64,000 nt of DNA, from the NCBI GenBank assembly GCA_963787005.1, contig CAWBBX010000026.1:1-64000 (forward strand). Direction: 5' to 3'. Below are positions 9,297 through 16,587 of the stretch, one piece after another. The position numbers and the translations under genes are program-made. The stretch comes from FEN-1297 sp963787005. GTDB lineage: Bacteria > Bacteroidota > Ignavibacteria > Ignavibacteriales > Ignavibacteriaceae. Numbering within the stretch: the stretch's first letter is position 1; every line of letters starts with the position of its first letter. A model generated the notes under the pieces. It did not search any database, was not told the origin of the DNA, and was given only the letters and a program-made list of their open reading frames with translations.

Positions 9297-10309
9297 ACCC
9301 CTACCTCTTCTTTTTTGTTTTTCTTGAATAACCATGCCATCATCTCGCGAAGCTTAGATCCGGTTTTCTCGATCTGGTGCTCGCTGTTTTCTTTTCTAAG
9401 TTTATTCATAAGCGGCTGACCGGAGTTGTATTCGTCGAGCCATTCCTTGGCAAACTGTCCGTCCTGAATTTCGCCGAGAATCTTCTTCATTTCTTTTCGG
9501 GTCTCATCGGTGATAAGTCTGCTGCCTCTCGTCATCCCTCCGTATTCAGCCGTATCGCTGACGGAGTAATTCATTCTTGATAGTCCTCCTTCGTAATAAA
9601 GGTCGACTATTAGCTTCATCTCGTGCATGCACTCGAAGTAAGCCAATTCCGGCGGATAGCCCGCTTCAACCAATGTTTCGAAGCCTGCTTTAATAAGCTC
9701 CGCCGATCCGCCGCAAAGAACGGCCTGCTCGCCGAAGAGATCCGTTTCGGTTTCATCTTTGAAGTTTGTCTCGATAACTCCTGCTCTCGTACCGCCTATT
9801 CCTTTCGCCCACGCCAAAGCTAGGTCTTTAGTCTTACCCGATGGATCTTGGTGAACCGCGATTAAATTAGGAACGCCGTTCTCTTCAAGAAAAGTTCTTC
9901 TTACAAGGTGACCGGGACTCTTGGGAGCTATCATCATTACGTTAACGTCGGCCGGCGGAACTATCTGTTTATAATGGATGTTAAATCCGTGAGCGAATGC
10001 CAAAGTGTTGCCGGCTTTCAGATGTGGAGCGATGTCCTTATCATAAACCGCCTTCTGATTCTGATCAGGAAGAAGCACCATAATTACGTCGGCCCACTCT
10101 ACAGCTTCGGGCACAGTTTTTACAGGAAGCCCGGCAGCCTCGGCTTTTTCCCATCGCGCGCTTCCGCTGCGAAGACCAACGCATACGTTTAATCCGCTGT
10201 CCTTCAGATTTAAAGAATGAGCATGCCCCTGACTTCCGAATCCGAGTACCGCTATTTTTTTACCTTGTAGATGCTCTAGTGAAGCGTCTTTATCATAATA
10301 AACCTTCAT
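9293..10309 (-). CDS. ilvC: Ketol-acid reductoisomerase
   Basis: Isomerises and reduces acetolactate (valine, leucine) and acetohydroxybutyrate (isoleucine), with NAD(P)H. At 338 residues it is a class I enzyme. Residues 1-180 are the Rossmann domain with VLGFGSQGHAHSLNL and the loop LRSGSARWEKA. The KARI knotted C-terminal domain follows with DLFGEQAVLCGG, ECMHEMKLIVDLYYEGG and SDTAEYGG. The basic KKNKKEE tail is probably disordered. It follows ilvN by 17 bases, in the order ilvB-ilvN-ilvC. Confidence 0.96.
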   Translation of the reverse strand: MKVYYDKDASLEHLQGKKIAVLGFGSQGHAHSLNLKDSGLNVCVGLRSGSARWEKAEAAGLPVKTVPEAVEWADVIMVLLPDQNQKAVYDKDIAPHLKAGNTLAFAHGFNIHYKQIVPPADVNVMMIAPKSPGHLVRRTFLEENGVPNLIAVHQDPSGKTKDLALAWAKGIGGTRAGVIETNFKDETETDLFGEQAVLCGGSAELIKAGFETLVEAGYPPELAYFECMHEMKLIVDLYYEGGLSRMNYSVSDTAEYGGMTRGSRLITDETRKEMKKILGEIQDGQFAKEWLDEYNSGQPLMNKLRKENSEHQIEKTGSKLREMMAWLFKKNKKEEVGV

Positions 10310-10326
10310 GAGATTACCCTTTTATT

Positions 10327-10839
10327 TTAAGTTACTGAGATTTCTTTTTTATCCTGTGTTATCTGCTCGCCTCTTTTGAGTGCGACCGTGCCCGAACGGG
10401 CTAATTCTTTAATACCGTATGGCTCGAGTACGTTGATCACTGCGTCTATCTTATCCGGCGGACCGGTAATTTCGAGCGTGATTGTCTTATTATTAATATC
10501 GACAACATTACCCCTGAAGATATTACAGATATTAGTTATCTCCGACCTCGTTCCCTTCTGGTAATAAATCGTAATGAGCGCGAGATCTCTTTCAACCCTG
10601 GACTGACCGGTAAGATCGACGACCTTTATCGTATCAATCAATCGGTTGAGCTGCTTAACTACCTGTTCCATTATTTTATCGTCGCCCGCGGTGACAATAG
10701 TCATCCTCGAGACTTCGGGCACCTCGGTTTCACCTATCGAAATACTGTGAATGTTGAAACCTTTGCCACTGAACATTGTAGCAACACGGTTGAATGCGCC
10801 GAACTGGTTTTCAACTAAAACGGAAATTGTATGTTTCAT
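10327..10839 (-). CDS. ilvN: Acetolactate synthase small (regulatory) subunit
   Basis: Regulatory partner of IlvB giving valine feedback control. The 170-residue protein starts with an ACT domain (HTISVLVENQFGAFNRVATMFSGKGFNI) and ends with a second ACT-like domain (about residues 85-160), the usual long IlvH-type layout. It begins 3 bases after the ilvB stop codon, so the two are almost certainly translated together. Confidence 0.95.
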   Translation of the reverse strand: MKHTISVLVENQFGAFNRVATMFSGKGFNIHSISIGETEVPEVSRMTIVTAGDDKIMEQVVKQLNRLIDTIKVVDLTGQSRVERDLALITIYYQKGTRSEITNICNIFRGNVVDINNKTITLEITGPPDKIDAVINVLEPYGIKELARSGTVALKRGEQITQDKKEISVT

Positions 10840-10842
10840 ATA

Positions 10843-12561
10843 TTACACCATCTCCTTTGGATCGAGACGTTTTGTCATCATCTCCTTGATTGTAGCTCCG
10901 GACGGAATTATGGGGAATACCATATCTTCCTTCACGACTTTAAATTCAATAAGAACCGGACCGTCGTTCGCGTCAAATGCTTCGTCCAATATTCCTTCAA
11001 CTTCCTCCGGCTTGCTGGTAGAAAACGATTTTAATCCGAAAGCCTCGCCGACTTTCACGAAATTCGGGTTGCTGGCGGAAAGGTCGGTGAAGCTGTACTT
11101 CTCAGCGTGGAAAAGCTCCTGCCACTGTCTTACCATTCCAAGAAAGCTATTATTGAGGATGATGAATTTTATCGGAAGCTTGTTGTAGGAAGCGGTAATA
11201 AGTTCCTGGATGTTCATCTGAAAACCTCCGTCGCCGCTGATGGAAACAATGGGTCTGTCCTTTACGCCGTAAGCCGCGCCTATTGCCGCGGGAAGCGAAA
11301 AGCCCATCGTTCCTAGTCCGCCGCTGGAAAGGTGTGAGCGCGGGTTTTTAAATTTATAATATTGAGCGACCCACATCTGATGCTGTCCCACGTCGGTTAC
11401 GATGACAGCCTCACCTTTTGTCTTTTCAGAAATTTTTTCGATTATATATTCGGCTCTAAGCTTGCCGTCGTTCTTTTCGTATTGTAGCGGACATTCGTCC
11501 TTCCAAGCGTTTATCTGGCTCCACCAGTCGTTCAAAGGAAGCGGCTCGGTCATCTCAGCGGCAAGTTCTGCAAGAACGTGCTTAACGTCTCCGACTATCG
11601 GGAGATCAACAATTACATTTTTATCTATACAGGTCGGGTCTATGTCTACATGTATTTTAAAAGCGTCCGGTGCGAACGATTCTACCTTCCCGGTCACCCT
11701 GTCATCGAACCTGGCGCCGAGAGAAACCAGAACGTCACAGTTGTTAACCGCCTGGTTAGCCCAGTAAGTGCCGTGCATTCCCAGCATTCCGAGAGATTGC
11801 GAGTCGGTCATCGGGAAAGCGCCGAGACCCTGAAGCGTCATTGTAACAGGTAGATTATTTTCCTTCGCGAAAAGCCTGAGTTCCCTATGGCCGTTCGACA
11901 TGATAACGCCTCCGCCGACGTAAAGAAGGGGTCTCTTCGCTTTTCTGATGATGTCCGCTGCCTTCTTGATCTGGTTTTGATGACCGAGGAACGTGGGTTT
12001 ATAACCGCGCATTTCAATTTTTTCCGGGTAATCGAACTCGGTAACCGCGTTGATTACATCCTTGGGAAGATCCACTAAGACAGGACCTGGCCTGCCTGTT
12101 GAAGCGATAAAGAACGCCTTCTTTATAATTGTAGAGAGCTCGTTAACGTCCCTTACAAGAAAATTATGTTTTGTAATAGGTCTGGTTATACCAACGATGT
12201 CGGCTTCCTGAAAAGCATCGTTTCCGATGAGATTCGTTGCTACCTGCCCGGTGAATACGACTATCGGCACTGAATCCATATAAGCATCCGCAATTCCCGT
12301 AACGGTATTTGTGGCGCCGGGACCCGAGGTGACGAGAACAACGCCCACTTTGCCCGTTGCCTTCGCATAGCCTTCCGCCATATGAGTAGCGCCCTGCTCG
12401 TGGCGCACCAAAATATGCTGAAGATAATCGACATCGTAAAGCTTTTCGTAAAGCTTAAGAACGGCTCCACCCGGATAGCCGAATATGACTTCGACCTTCT
12501 CCTTCTTTAAGCATTCAAAAAATATTTCCGCCCCGGACATCATCGGTTTAGAGGATCTCAT
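10843..12561 (-). CDS. ilvB: Acetolactate synthase large subunit
   Basis: Thiamine-diphosphate and FAD enzyme making acetolactate from pyruvate, the entry to valine and leucine. The 572-residue protein shows the catalytic glutamate region HEQGATHMAEGYA, the FAD-domain segment GMHGTYWANQAV and the ThDP/Mg motif GDGGFQMNIQEL ending in ILNN. It is the first structural gene of the ilv-leu cluster and follows a long leader with two short branched-chain-rich ORFs, so transcription is probably set by aminoacyl-tRNA supply. The start ATG has GAAAGG upstream. Confidence 0.96.
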   Translation of the reverse strand: MRSSKPMMSGAEIFFECLKKEKVEVIFGYPGGAVLKLYEKLYDVDYLQHILVRHEQGATHMAEGYAKATGKVGVVLVTSGPGATNTVTGIADAYMDSVPIVVFTGQVATNLIGNDAFQEADIVGITRPITKHNFLVRDVNELSTIIKKAFFIASTGRPGPVLVDLPKDVINAVTEFDYPEKIEMRGYKPTFLGHQNQIKKAADIIRKAKRPLLYVGGGVIMSNGHRELRLFAKENNLPVTMTLQGLGAFPMTDSQSLGMLGMHGTYWANQAVNNCDVLVSLGARFDDRVTGKVESFAPDAFKIHVDIDPTCIDKNVIVDLPIVGDVKHVLAELAAEMTEPLPLNDWWSQINAWKDECPLQYEKNDGKLRAEYIIEKISEKTKGEAVIVTDVGQHQMWVAQYYKFKNPRSHLSSGGLGTMGFSLPAAIGAAYGVKDRPIVSISGDGGFQMNIQELITASYNKLPIKFIILNNSFLGMVRQWQELFHAEKYSFTDLSASNPNFVKVGEAFGLKSFSTSKPEEVEGILDEAFDANDGPVLIEFKVVKEDMVFPIIPSGATIKEMMTKRLDPKEMV

Positions 12562-12695
12562 GATTTTACCTTTCTTACTATTTATAATTTTCTTTACAAA
12601 AAGTTAAAAAATCCGCTTAATAATTTTTGCTAAGGAATATTCTATTGCCAATTAGCTAGCACGTCCCGACTGCATTAACCGGCTCTTCTTAAGCC

Positions 12696-12756
12696 TAGCA
12701 TCTAAGTTTAAGATAAAGACCGTCGAGTTTTGTGATTACCCTAAGCTTAGATGCTA
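12696..12756 (-). promoter_or_regulatory. Stem-loop overlapping the stop of the Ile/Leu-rich leader (candidate ilv attenuator)
   Basis: In the ilvB leader transcript the arm at 12756-12746 (TAGCATCTAAG) pairs perfectly over 11 bp with the arm at 12706-12696 (CTTAGATGCTA), with a loop of about 40 bases. The 5' arm contains the last two codons and stop codon of the Ile/Leu-rich leader. A ribosome finishing the leader would melt it; a ribosome stalled in the Ile/Leu codons would leave it free. I see no strong GC-rich terminator with a U-tract before ilvB, so the output step (termination or translation) is unknown. Confidence 0.5.
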
Positions 12757-12890
12757 ATAATTATAATTAGCAGGCTAATATTTAGAATAATTATAGATAG
12801 TCTACTTGTTTCTTGAATAATATTCTTGAAGCACGTGGTGAGATGTTGTTTTTGATTCACAACACTTTTGGTGAGGTCGGCATATTCCAT
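12747..12890 (-). CDS. Ile/Leu-rich leader peptide of the ilv-leu operon
   Basis: A 47-codon ORF starting at ATG 12890 with AAGAGG four bases upstream. The first 30 residues are ordinary, but the end reads LSIIILNISLLIIIISI and then stops: nine Ile and four Leu codons in 17. It lies 185 bases upstream of ilvB on the same strand, and the stop codon is buried in an 11-bp stem. Clustered control codons next to an RNA hairpin before the matching biosynthetic operon is the layout of ribosome-mediated attenuation (ilvB, ilvG and leu leaders in other bacteria). A longer in-frame start at 12944 is possible. An alternative reading as a tiny membrane protein cannot be excluded. Confidence 0.65.
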   Translation of the reverse strand: MEYADLTKSVVNQKQHLTTCFKNIIQETSRLSIIILNISLLIIIISI

Positions 12891-12988
12891 CGAGCCTCTT
12901 TTGGAGGTCCTTTGATTACCGTGGGTTTTATATTCAGATCTCACTATCGCCTCTGAAAGATTAAATATAAACCTTCAGATAAAATCTC

Positions 12989-13052
12989 GGGTTAAGGTCA
13001 ACCCCTAATCGTTTTTTCTTTTTAGTTTTTATTATTTGATTTGGGATTGACC
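12989..13052 (-). promoter_or_regulatory. Mutually exclusive hairpins after the Val/Ile-rich leader ORF
   Basis: Directly after the stop of the 55-codon ORF, the arm at 13052-13043 (GGTCAATCCC) can pair with 13005-12996 (GGGGTTGACC): 10 bp with one G-U. The 3' arm overlaps a shorter hairpin GGGTT/AACCC (13004-12989), followed by GAGATTTTATCT, so only one can form. This resembles an antiterminator/terminator pair, although the U-tract is poor. Confidence 0.4.
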
Positions 13053-13059
13053 GATATTA

Positions 13060-13227
13060 TCAGCGTATAATAATTAGACCTAGAATGCCAATAATAATAG
13101 AAATAGTAACCCCAAGTATGATATCTAAAGGAAGGATATTCACAGATTCGGACACAACTACGCGGCGACCGTTAACTATTTTGACGGCTGCTGCTTTTAA
13201 CTCTATGTTTCTTCGCGTGTTGTTCAT
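13060..13227 (-). CDS. 55-residue Val/Ile-rich ORF: leader peptide or small membrane protein
   Basis: The ORF starts at ATG 13227, about 20 bases downstream of a good promoter, and ends with TGA. Residues 1-30 are basic and contain VVV (23-25). Residues 31-54 are a hydrophobic run, ILPLDIILGVTISIIIGILG and then LIII. In all 7 Val, 13 Ile and 6 Leu are counted in 55 residues. Its place as first ORF of the ilvB transcript, followed by alternative hairpins, suggests a valine/isoleucine-sensing leader, the first of two. The 24-residue hydrophobic stretch would equally suit a single-pass membrane peptide. No strong ribosome-binding site. Confidence 0.5.
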   Translation of the reverse strand: MNNTRRNIELKAAAVKIVNGRRVVVSESVNILPLDIILGVTISIIIGILGLIIIR

Positions 13228-13246
13228 AATTTCTAATTATTGGGTC

Positions 13247-13277
13247 ATAAAATAAGCCAATAATACTTATTTGTCAA
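13247..13277 (-). promoter_or_regulatory. Promoter of the ilv-leu leader transcript
   Basis: On the minus strand TTGACA (13277-13272) is followed after 17 bases by TATTTTAT (13254-13247), close to the Bacteroidota -7 form TAnnTTTG. The start would fall about 15 bases before the 55-codon ORF. Confidence 0.6.
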
Positions 13278-13573
13278 GATATTTATGAATATTCACAGCT
13301 TGGTTCTGCGTGAATTAACAATTTCTTAATATACCCAAAGGACATATTAAGACAGCGAACGATAATATATCGCCCCAAATGTACTGTTTAAGCAGTTTTT
13401 CCCTATTTAAGTTATGCCGTATACATTAAATATTATCGAATATGATGAACGGTTGTTTTATAGCGCCTGTGCGCGTGGTCAATCCGGCTGATAACGGACC
13501 GAATATTTATTCACAACTGGTGTTTATTTCCCATTTTTTTTTACGATAATTGAATAAATAATTTACCGCAGTG

Positions 13574-13604
13574 TTGACAAAAGAATAATTAAATATTACT
13601 TTTG
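13574..13604 (+). promoter_or_regulatory. Promoter of the thr operon
   Basis: TTGACA at 13574-13579, a 17-base spacer, then TACTTTTG at 13597-13604, an exact TAnnTTTG. Transcription should start near 13610, about 15 bases before the threonine leader ATG. Confidence 0.7.
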
Positions 13605-13625
13605 CCAGAGTTTATAAAATTACAA

Positions 13626-13715
13626 ATGAAAATCGGAATTACTAAATACGGCTTTAAGTTGAAATGTATGTGCACCACAACCACTACTACCCCTACTCCT
13701 ATGCCTGGAGGCTGA
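13626..13715 (+). CDS. Threonine-rich leader peptide of the thr operon
   Basis: A 29-codon ORF, MKIGITKYGF...CMCTTTTTTPTPMPGG: six consecutive Thr codons plus one more, followed by a stop. It sits between a clear promoter and a strong terminator, upstream of thrA on the same strand. This is the classic thr-leader layout: when charged tRNA-Thr is scarce the ribosome stalls in the run and an antiterminator forms; when it is plentiful the ribosome reaches the stop at 13713 and masks the antiterminator. Unlike the Escherichia coli leader it has no Ile codon cluster. There is no strong ribosome-binding site, as usual in this group. Confidence 0.85.
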   Translation: MKIGITKYGFKLKCMCTTTTTTPTPMPGG

Positions 13716-13784
13716 AGCATGGTTGTGCAAATTTTTTTTATAAAATAAAAGAACCGGCTTCAGAGATGAGGCCGGTTTTTTTTT
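13676..13784 (+). terminator. thr attenuator: protector, antiterminator and terminator
   Basis: Three pairings are visible. CACAACCA (13676-13683, inside the Thr codons) pairs with TGGTTGTG (13720-13727). CTGAAGC (13712-13718, across the leader stop) pairs with GCTTCAG (13757-13763), the antiterminator. The terminator is an 11-bp stem, arms 13752-13762 and 13767-13777 with one G-U and a GAGA loop, followed by nine T (13776-13784). The antiterminator uses most of the terminator 5' arm, so the two exclude each other. Confidence 0.85.
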
Positions 13785-13838
13785 ATCTTTTTTGAACTGC
13801 GTTAATTGAAAAAATAAATTAACAAGTTATTCTATTAA

Positions 13839-13969
13839 GCAGAAGGCAATCAAACGTAGCACAGACTATTAGTCTGTGTTACAAGTAATGGAGAATAACA
13901 AATAAAGGTTCATGATGTTGGAAAGTAAAGATCATTTATTTATTTGGTTGCCTTCTGCGTACCAACATC
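13839..13969 (+). repeat. Interlocked inverted repeats in the thrA 5' UTR
   Basis: GCAGAAGGCAATCAAA (13839-13854) pairs with 13943-13958 over 16 bp with one G-U. Inside lies a near-perfect palindrome (13856-13882; arms GTAGCACAGACT and AGTCTGTGTTAC). GATGTTGG (13914-13921), also inside, pairs with CCAACATC (13962-13969) outside, so the two long pairings interlock as in a pseudoknot. The element lies between the thr terminator and thrA. It could be a second regulatory RNA structure or a small palindromic mobile repeat. Confidence 0.55.
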
Positions 13970-14017
13970 AAAAACAAGAATTTTCAAAATGCTTAAAAGC
14001 TATTAAGGGAAAACAAA

Positions 14018-16474
14018 ATGAAAATACTGAAATTCGGCGGCTCGTCCGTCGGTGATGCGAAAAGGATTCTAAACGTTATAGGGATAATTAAACGCTCGAT
14101 AAAAGAGAATAAAAATTTAGGCGTTATTTTCTCGGCCTTCCAGGGAGTAACGGACCAGTTGATCAGCATGAGCCAGGCGGCTTCCAAAGGCGATGCCGGC
14201 TACACTGATATGTTCAAGGAACTTGAACAGAGACACATTAATACAGCCAGACAATTGATTGACGTAAAGAACCAGAGCAAGGTACTGACGGAGATCAAAC
14301 TCAATTTAAATGAACTTGAGGACGTACTGCACGGCGTTTATTTGGTAAGAGAGCTTTCGCCCAGAACCGCAGACTATATCCTAAGCTTCGGCGAGAGGCT
14401 TTCGGCTTTTACGATCTCAAACGCGCTGAAGGATAGAAAAGTAAACTGCGAATTTCTAGACAGCCGGATAGTTGTTAAAACAGACGACGTCTTCGGCGCC
14501 GCCAAAGTCGATTTTGAAAAGACCTTTAGAAACATAAGAAGTTATTTCAAAGGACACAATAACGTGCAGATCATTACCGGTTTTATCGCGTCTACTTTAG
14601 GAGGCGAGACTACTACTCTCGGGCGCGGTGGCTCCGATTACAGCGCGTCTATATTCGCCGCGGCTCTTAAAGCAAAAGAAATAGAGATATGGACCGACGT
14701 AGACGGAGTGCTTACCGCCGATCCTAAAAAAGTAAGGAAGGCATTCCCGCTCGAAAGCATGACGTACGAAGAGGCTATGGAGCTTTCTCACTTCGGCGCG
14801 AAGGTTATTCATCCGCCCACAATGCAGCCTGCTCTGGATAATAAGATTCCGATAAGGATAAAGAATACCTTTAATCCGGATTTTAAAGGTACGATAATTA
14901 ACGGAAAGCATAAGCCGAATAATTTTTCTATCAAAGGGATTTCGTCGATAGACGACATTGCTCTTTTGAGAATTCAAGGCGGCGGTATGATAGGTGTGGC
15001 AGGCATCGCGCAGAGAATTTTTTCGGCTCTCGCAAGGAAGAAGATAAATATAATTCTCATTACCCAGGCTTCATCCGAACATTCCCTGTGCTTAGCGGTT
15101 ATGCCGCAGTTTGCCGATGACGCAAAAAAGGCCGTTCACGAAGAACTTCACTACGAGATAAGAGAAAAAATAATCAGCGAGCCGTACGTTGAAAACGGGC
15201 TCTCGATTATCGCGGTCGTCGGTGAAAATATGCGAAGGACACCGGGCATATCGGGACGAGTATTCCAGGCGCTGGGCAGAAACGGCATCAACATCGTTGC
15301 GATCGCTCAGGGCTCGTCCGAGCTTAACATTTCCGCGGTAATCCAGCGTGAAAATGAGGCGAAAGCTTTGAACGCGCTTCACGACGCGTTCTTCCTCTCA
15401 ATCGCGAAGACGATAAATCTTTTTGTTGTGGGTACCGGACTCATAGGCGGAACGCTGCTGCGTCAGATAAAGAGCCAGGAAAAATTCTTAGCGAGAGAAT
15501 ATTCTCTTAATGTGAAGATAATCGGTCTCGCCAACAGCAGGAAAATGCTGATTGATAAGAACAGCATCGATCCCGACCGCTGGGAAACGAGACTCGATGG
15601 TTCGCAGTACAAGACCGATCTTAATAAGTTCATCGATTTGATGAGAGGTCTGAATCTTCCGAACAGCATCTTCGTGGATTGTACGGCAAGCGAAAAAGTA
15701 GTAAAGAAGTACAAGGAAATTCTGGATACCACAATATCTATTGTTACCCCGAATAAGAAAGCTAACTCGGAAAGCTATACTTATTACCAGCAGCTTAAAG
15801 CGGCCGCACTGAAGCATAACGTCAAGTTTCTATACGAAACTAACGTCGGTGCAGGGCTCCCGATAATCAGCACACTTAAGGATCTTGTTTCCACGGGCGA
15901 TAAAGTATTAAAGATAGAAGGTGTTTTATCGGGTACGCTAAGTTTCATATTCAATTCATTTAATAACGGCAAGACATTCAGCCAGATTGTTAAGGAAGCG
16001 AAAGAGAAAGGCTATACGGAACCTGATCCGAGGGAAGACTTAAACGGACTCGATGTTGCGAGAAAACTTCTTATTCTCACAAGGGAGATCGGCATGCCGC
16101 TGGAGCTGAAAGATATTAAAGTGCAAAATCTCGTTCCCGCTCCGGCAAGGAAATCAAAAACAATTGATGAGTTTTTCTCGAAACTTGCAAAACACGACAA
16201 GGAGTTCGAGGAAAAACGAAAGAAGGCTGAAACGAAGGGTAATGTTCTTCGCTACATCGCAAAATTTGAAAAAGGCAAAGCGGAGATATCTCTTCAGGAA
16301 GTAGGTTCTAATCATCCGTTCTATTCTCTTTCAGGAAGCGATAATATTCTGGCCTTAACTACCAAGCACTATCAAGACAGGCCGGTTGTTGTAAAAGGTC
16401 CGGGCGCCGGTGCCGAGGTAACAGCCGCGGGTGTGTTCGCGGACGTTATCAGGATTGCGAATTACCTTAGCTGA
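14018..16474 (+). CDS. thrA: Bifunctional aspartokinase / homoserine dehydrogenase
   Basis: Phosphorylates aspartate and, after Asd, reduces aspartate semialdehyde to homoserine. The 818-residue length is that of the ThrA/MetL fusion. The N-terminal kinase (about 1-300) has KFGGSSV (4-10), GGETTTLGRGGSDYSA and EIWTDVDGVLTADP. Two ACT domains (about 310-460) carry GMIGVAGIAQRIFSAL and GISGRVFQALGRNGINIVAIAQGSSE, implying threonine feedback. The homoserine dehydrogenase part starts near residue 465 with VVGTGLIGGTLL and contains VTPNKKAN and EGVLSGTLSFIFN. RBS AAGGGAA lies before the ATG. First structural gene of the thr operon, behind the threonine attenuator. Confidence 0.95.
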   Translation: MKILKFGGSSVGDAKRILNVIGIIKRSIKENKNLGVIFSAFQGVTDQLISMSQAASKGDAGYTDMFKELEQRHINTARQLIDVKNQSKVLTEIKLNLNELEDVLHGVYLVRELSPRTADYILSFGERLSAFTISNALKDRKVNCEFLDSRIVVKTDDVFGAAKVDFEKTFRNIRSYFKGHNNVQIITGFIASTLGGETTTLGRGGSDYSASIFAAALKAKEIEIWTDVDGVLTADPKKVRKAFPLESMTYEEAMELSHFGAKVIHPPTMQPALDNKIPIRIKNTFNPDFKGTIINGKHKPNNFSIKGISSIDDIALLRIQGGGMIGVAGIAQRIFSALARKKINIILITQASSEHSLCLAVMPQFADDAKKAVHEELHYEIREKIISEPYVENGLSIIAVVGENMRRTPGISGRVFQALGRNGINIVAIAQGSSELNISAVIQRENEAKALNALHDAFFLSIAKTINLFVVGTGLIGGTLLRQIKSQEKFLAREYSLNVKIIGLANSRKMLIDKNSIDPDRWETRLDGSQYKTDLNKFIDLMRGLNLPNSIFVDCTASEKVVKKYKEILDTTISIVTPNKKANSESYTYYQQLKAAALKHNVKFLYETNVGAGLPIISTLKDLVSTGDKVLKIEGVLSGTLSFIFNSFNNGKTFSQIVKEAKEKGYTEPDPREDLNGLDVARKLLILTREIGMPLELKDIKVQNLVPAPARKSKTIDEFFSKLAKHDKEFEEKRKKAETKGNVLRYIAKFEKGKAEISLQEVGSNHPFYSLSGSDNILALTTKHYQDRPVVVKGPGAGAEVTAAGVFADVIRIANYLS

Positions 16475-16587
16475 GAAAGATAGAATGATGGAGAATTGGA
16501 ATAAAAGGATGGAATAATCTGTAAGAATTTTTGTAGAAAATGAATTCAAAGAAATTATCTTTTAATAAAACAAACAGAGAGAACAAA

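Larger units (their letters stand above)
13228..13625. other. Intergenic region between divergent ilv and thr leaders
   Basis: This stretch of about 400 bases contains the ilv promoter near its left end and the thr promoter near its right end. Between them (13280-13570) the DNA is AT-rich with no convincing gene; a 35-codon ORF from 13444 has no coding character. Confidence 0.5.

Noticed and set aside
12570..12610. AAAAATTATTAAG / TTTTTTAACTTTTT as an ilv terminator
   Set aside because: The stem would be almost entirely A-T and too weak; not recorded as a terminator.
13444..13551. 35-codon ORF between the divergent ilv and thr promoters
   Set aside because: No ribosome-binding site and no relation to leader peptides; ordinary chance ORF.
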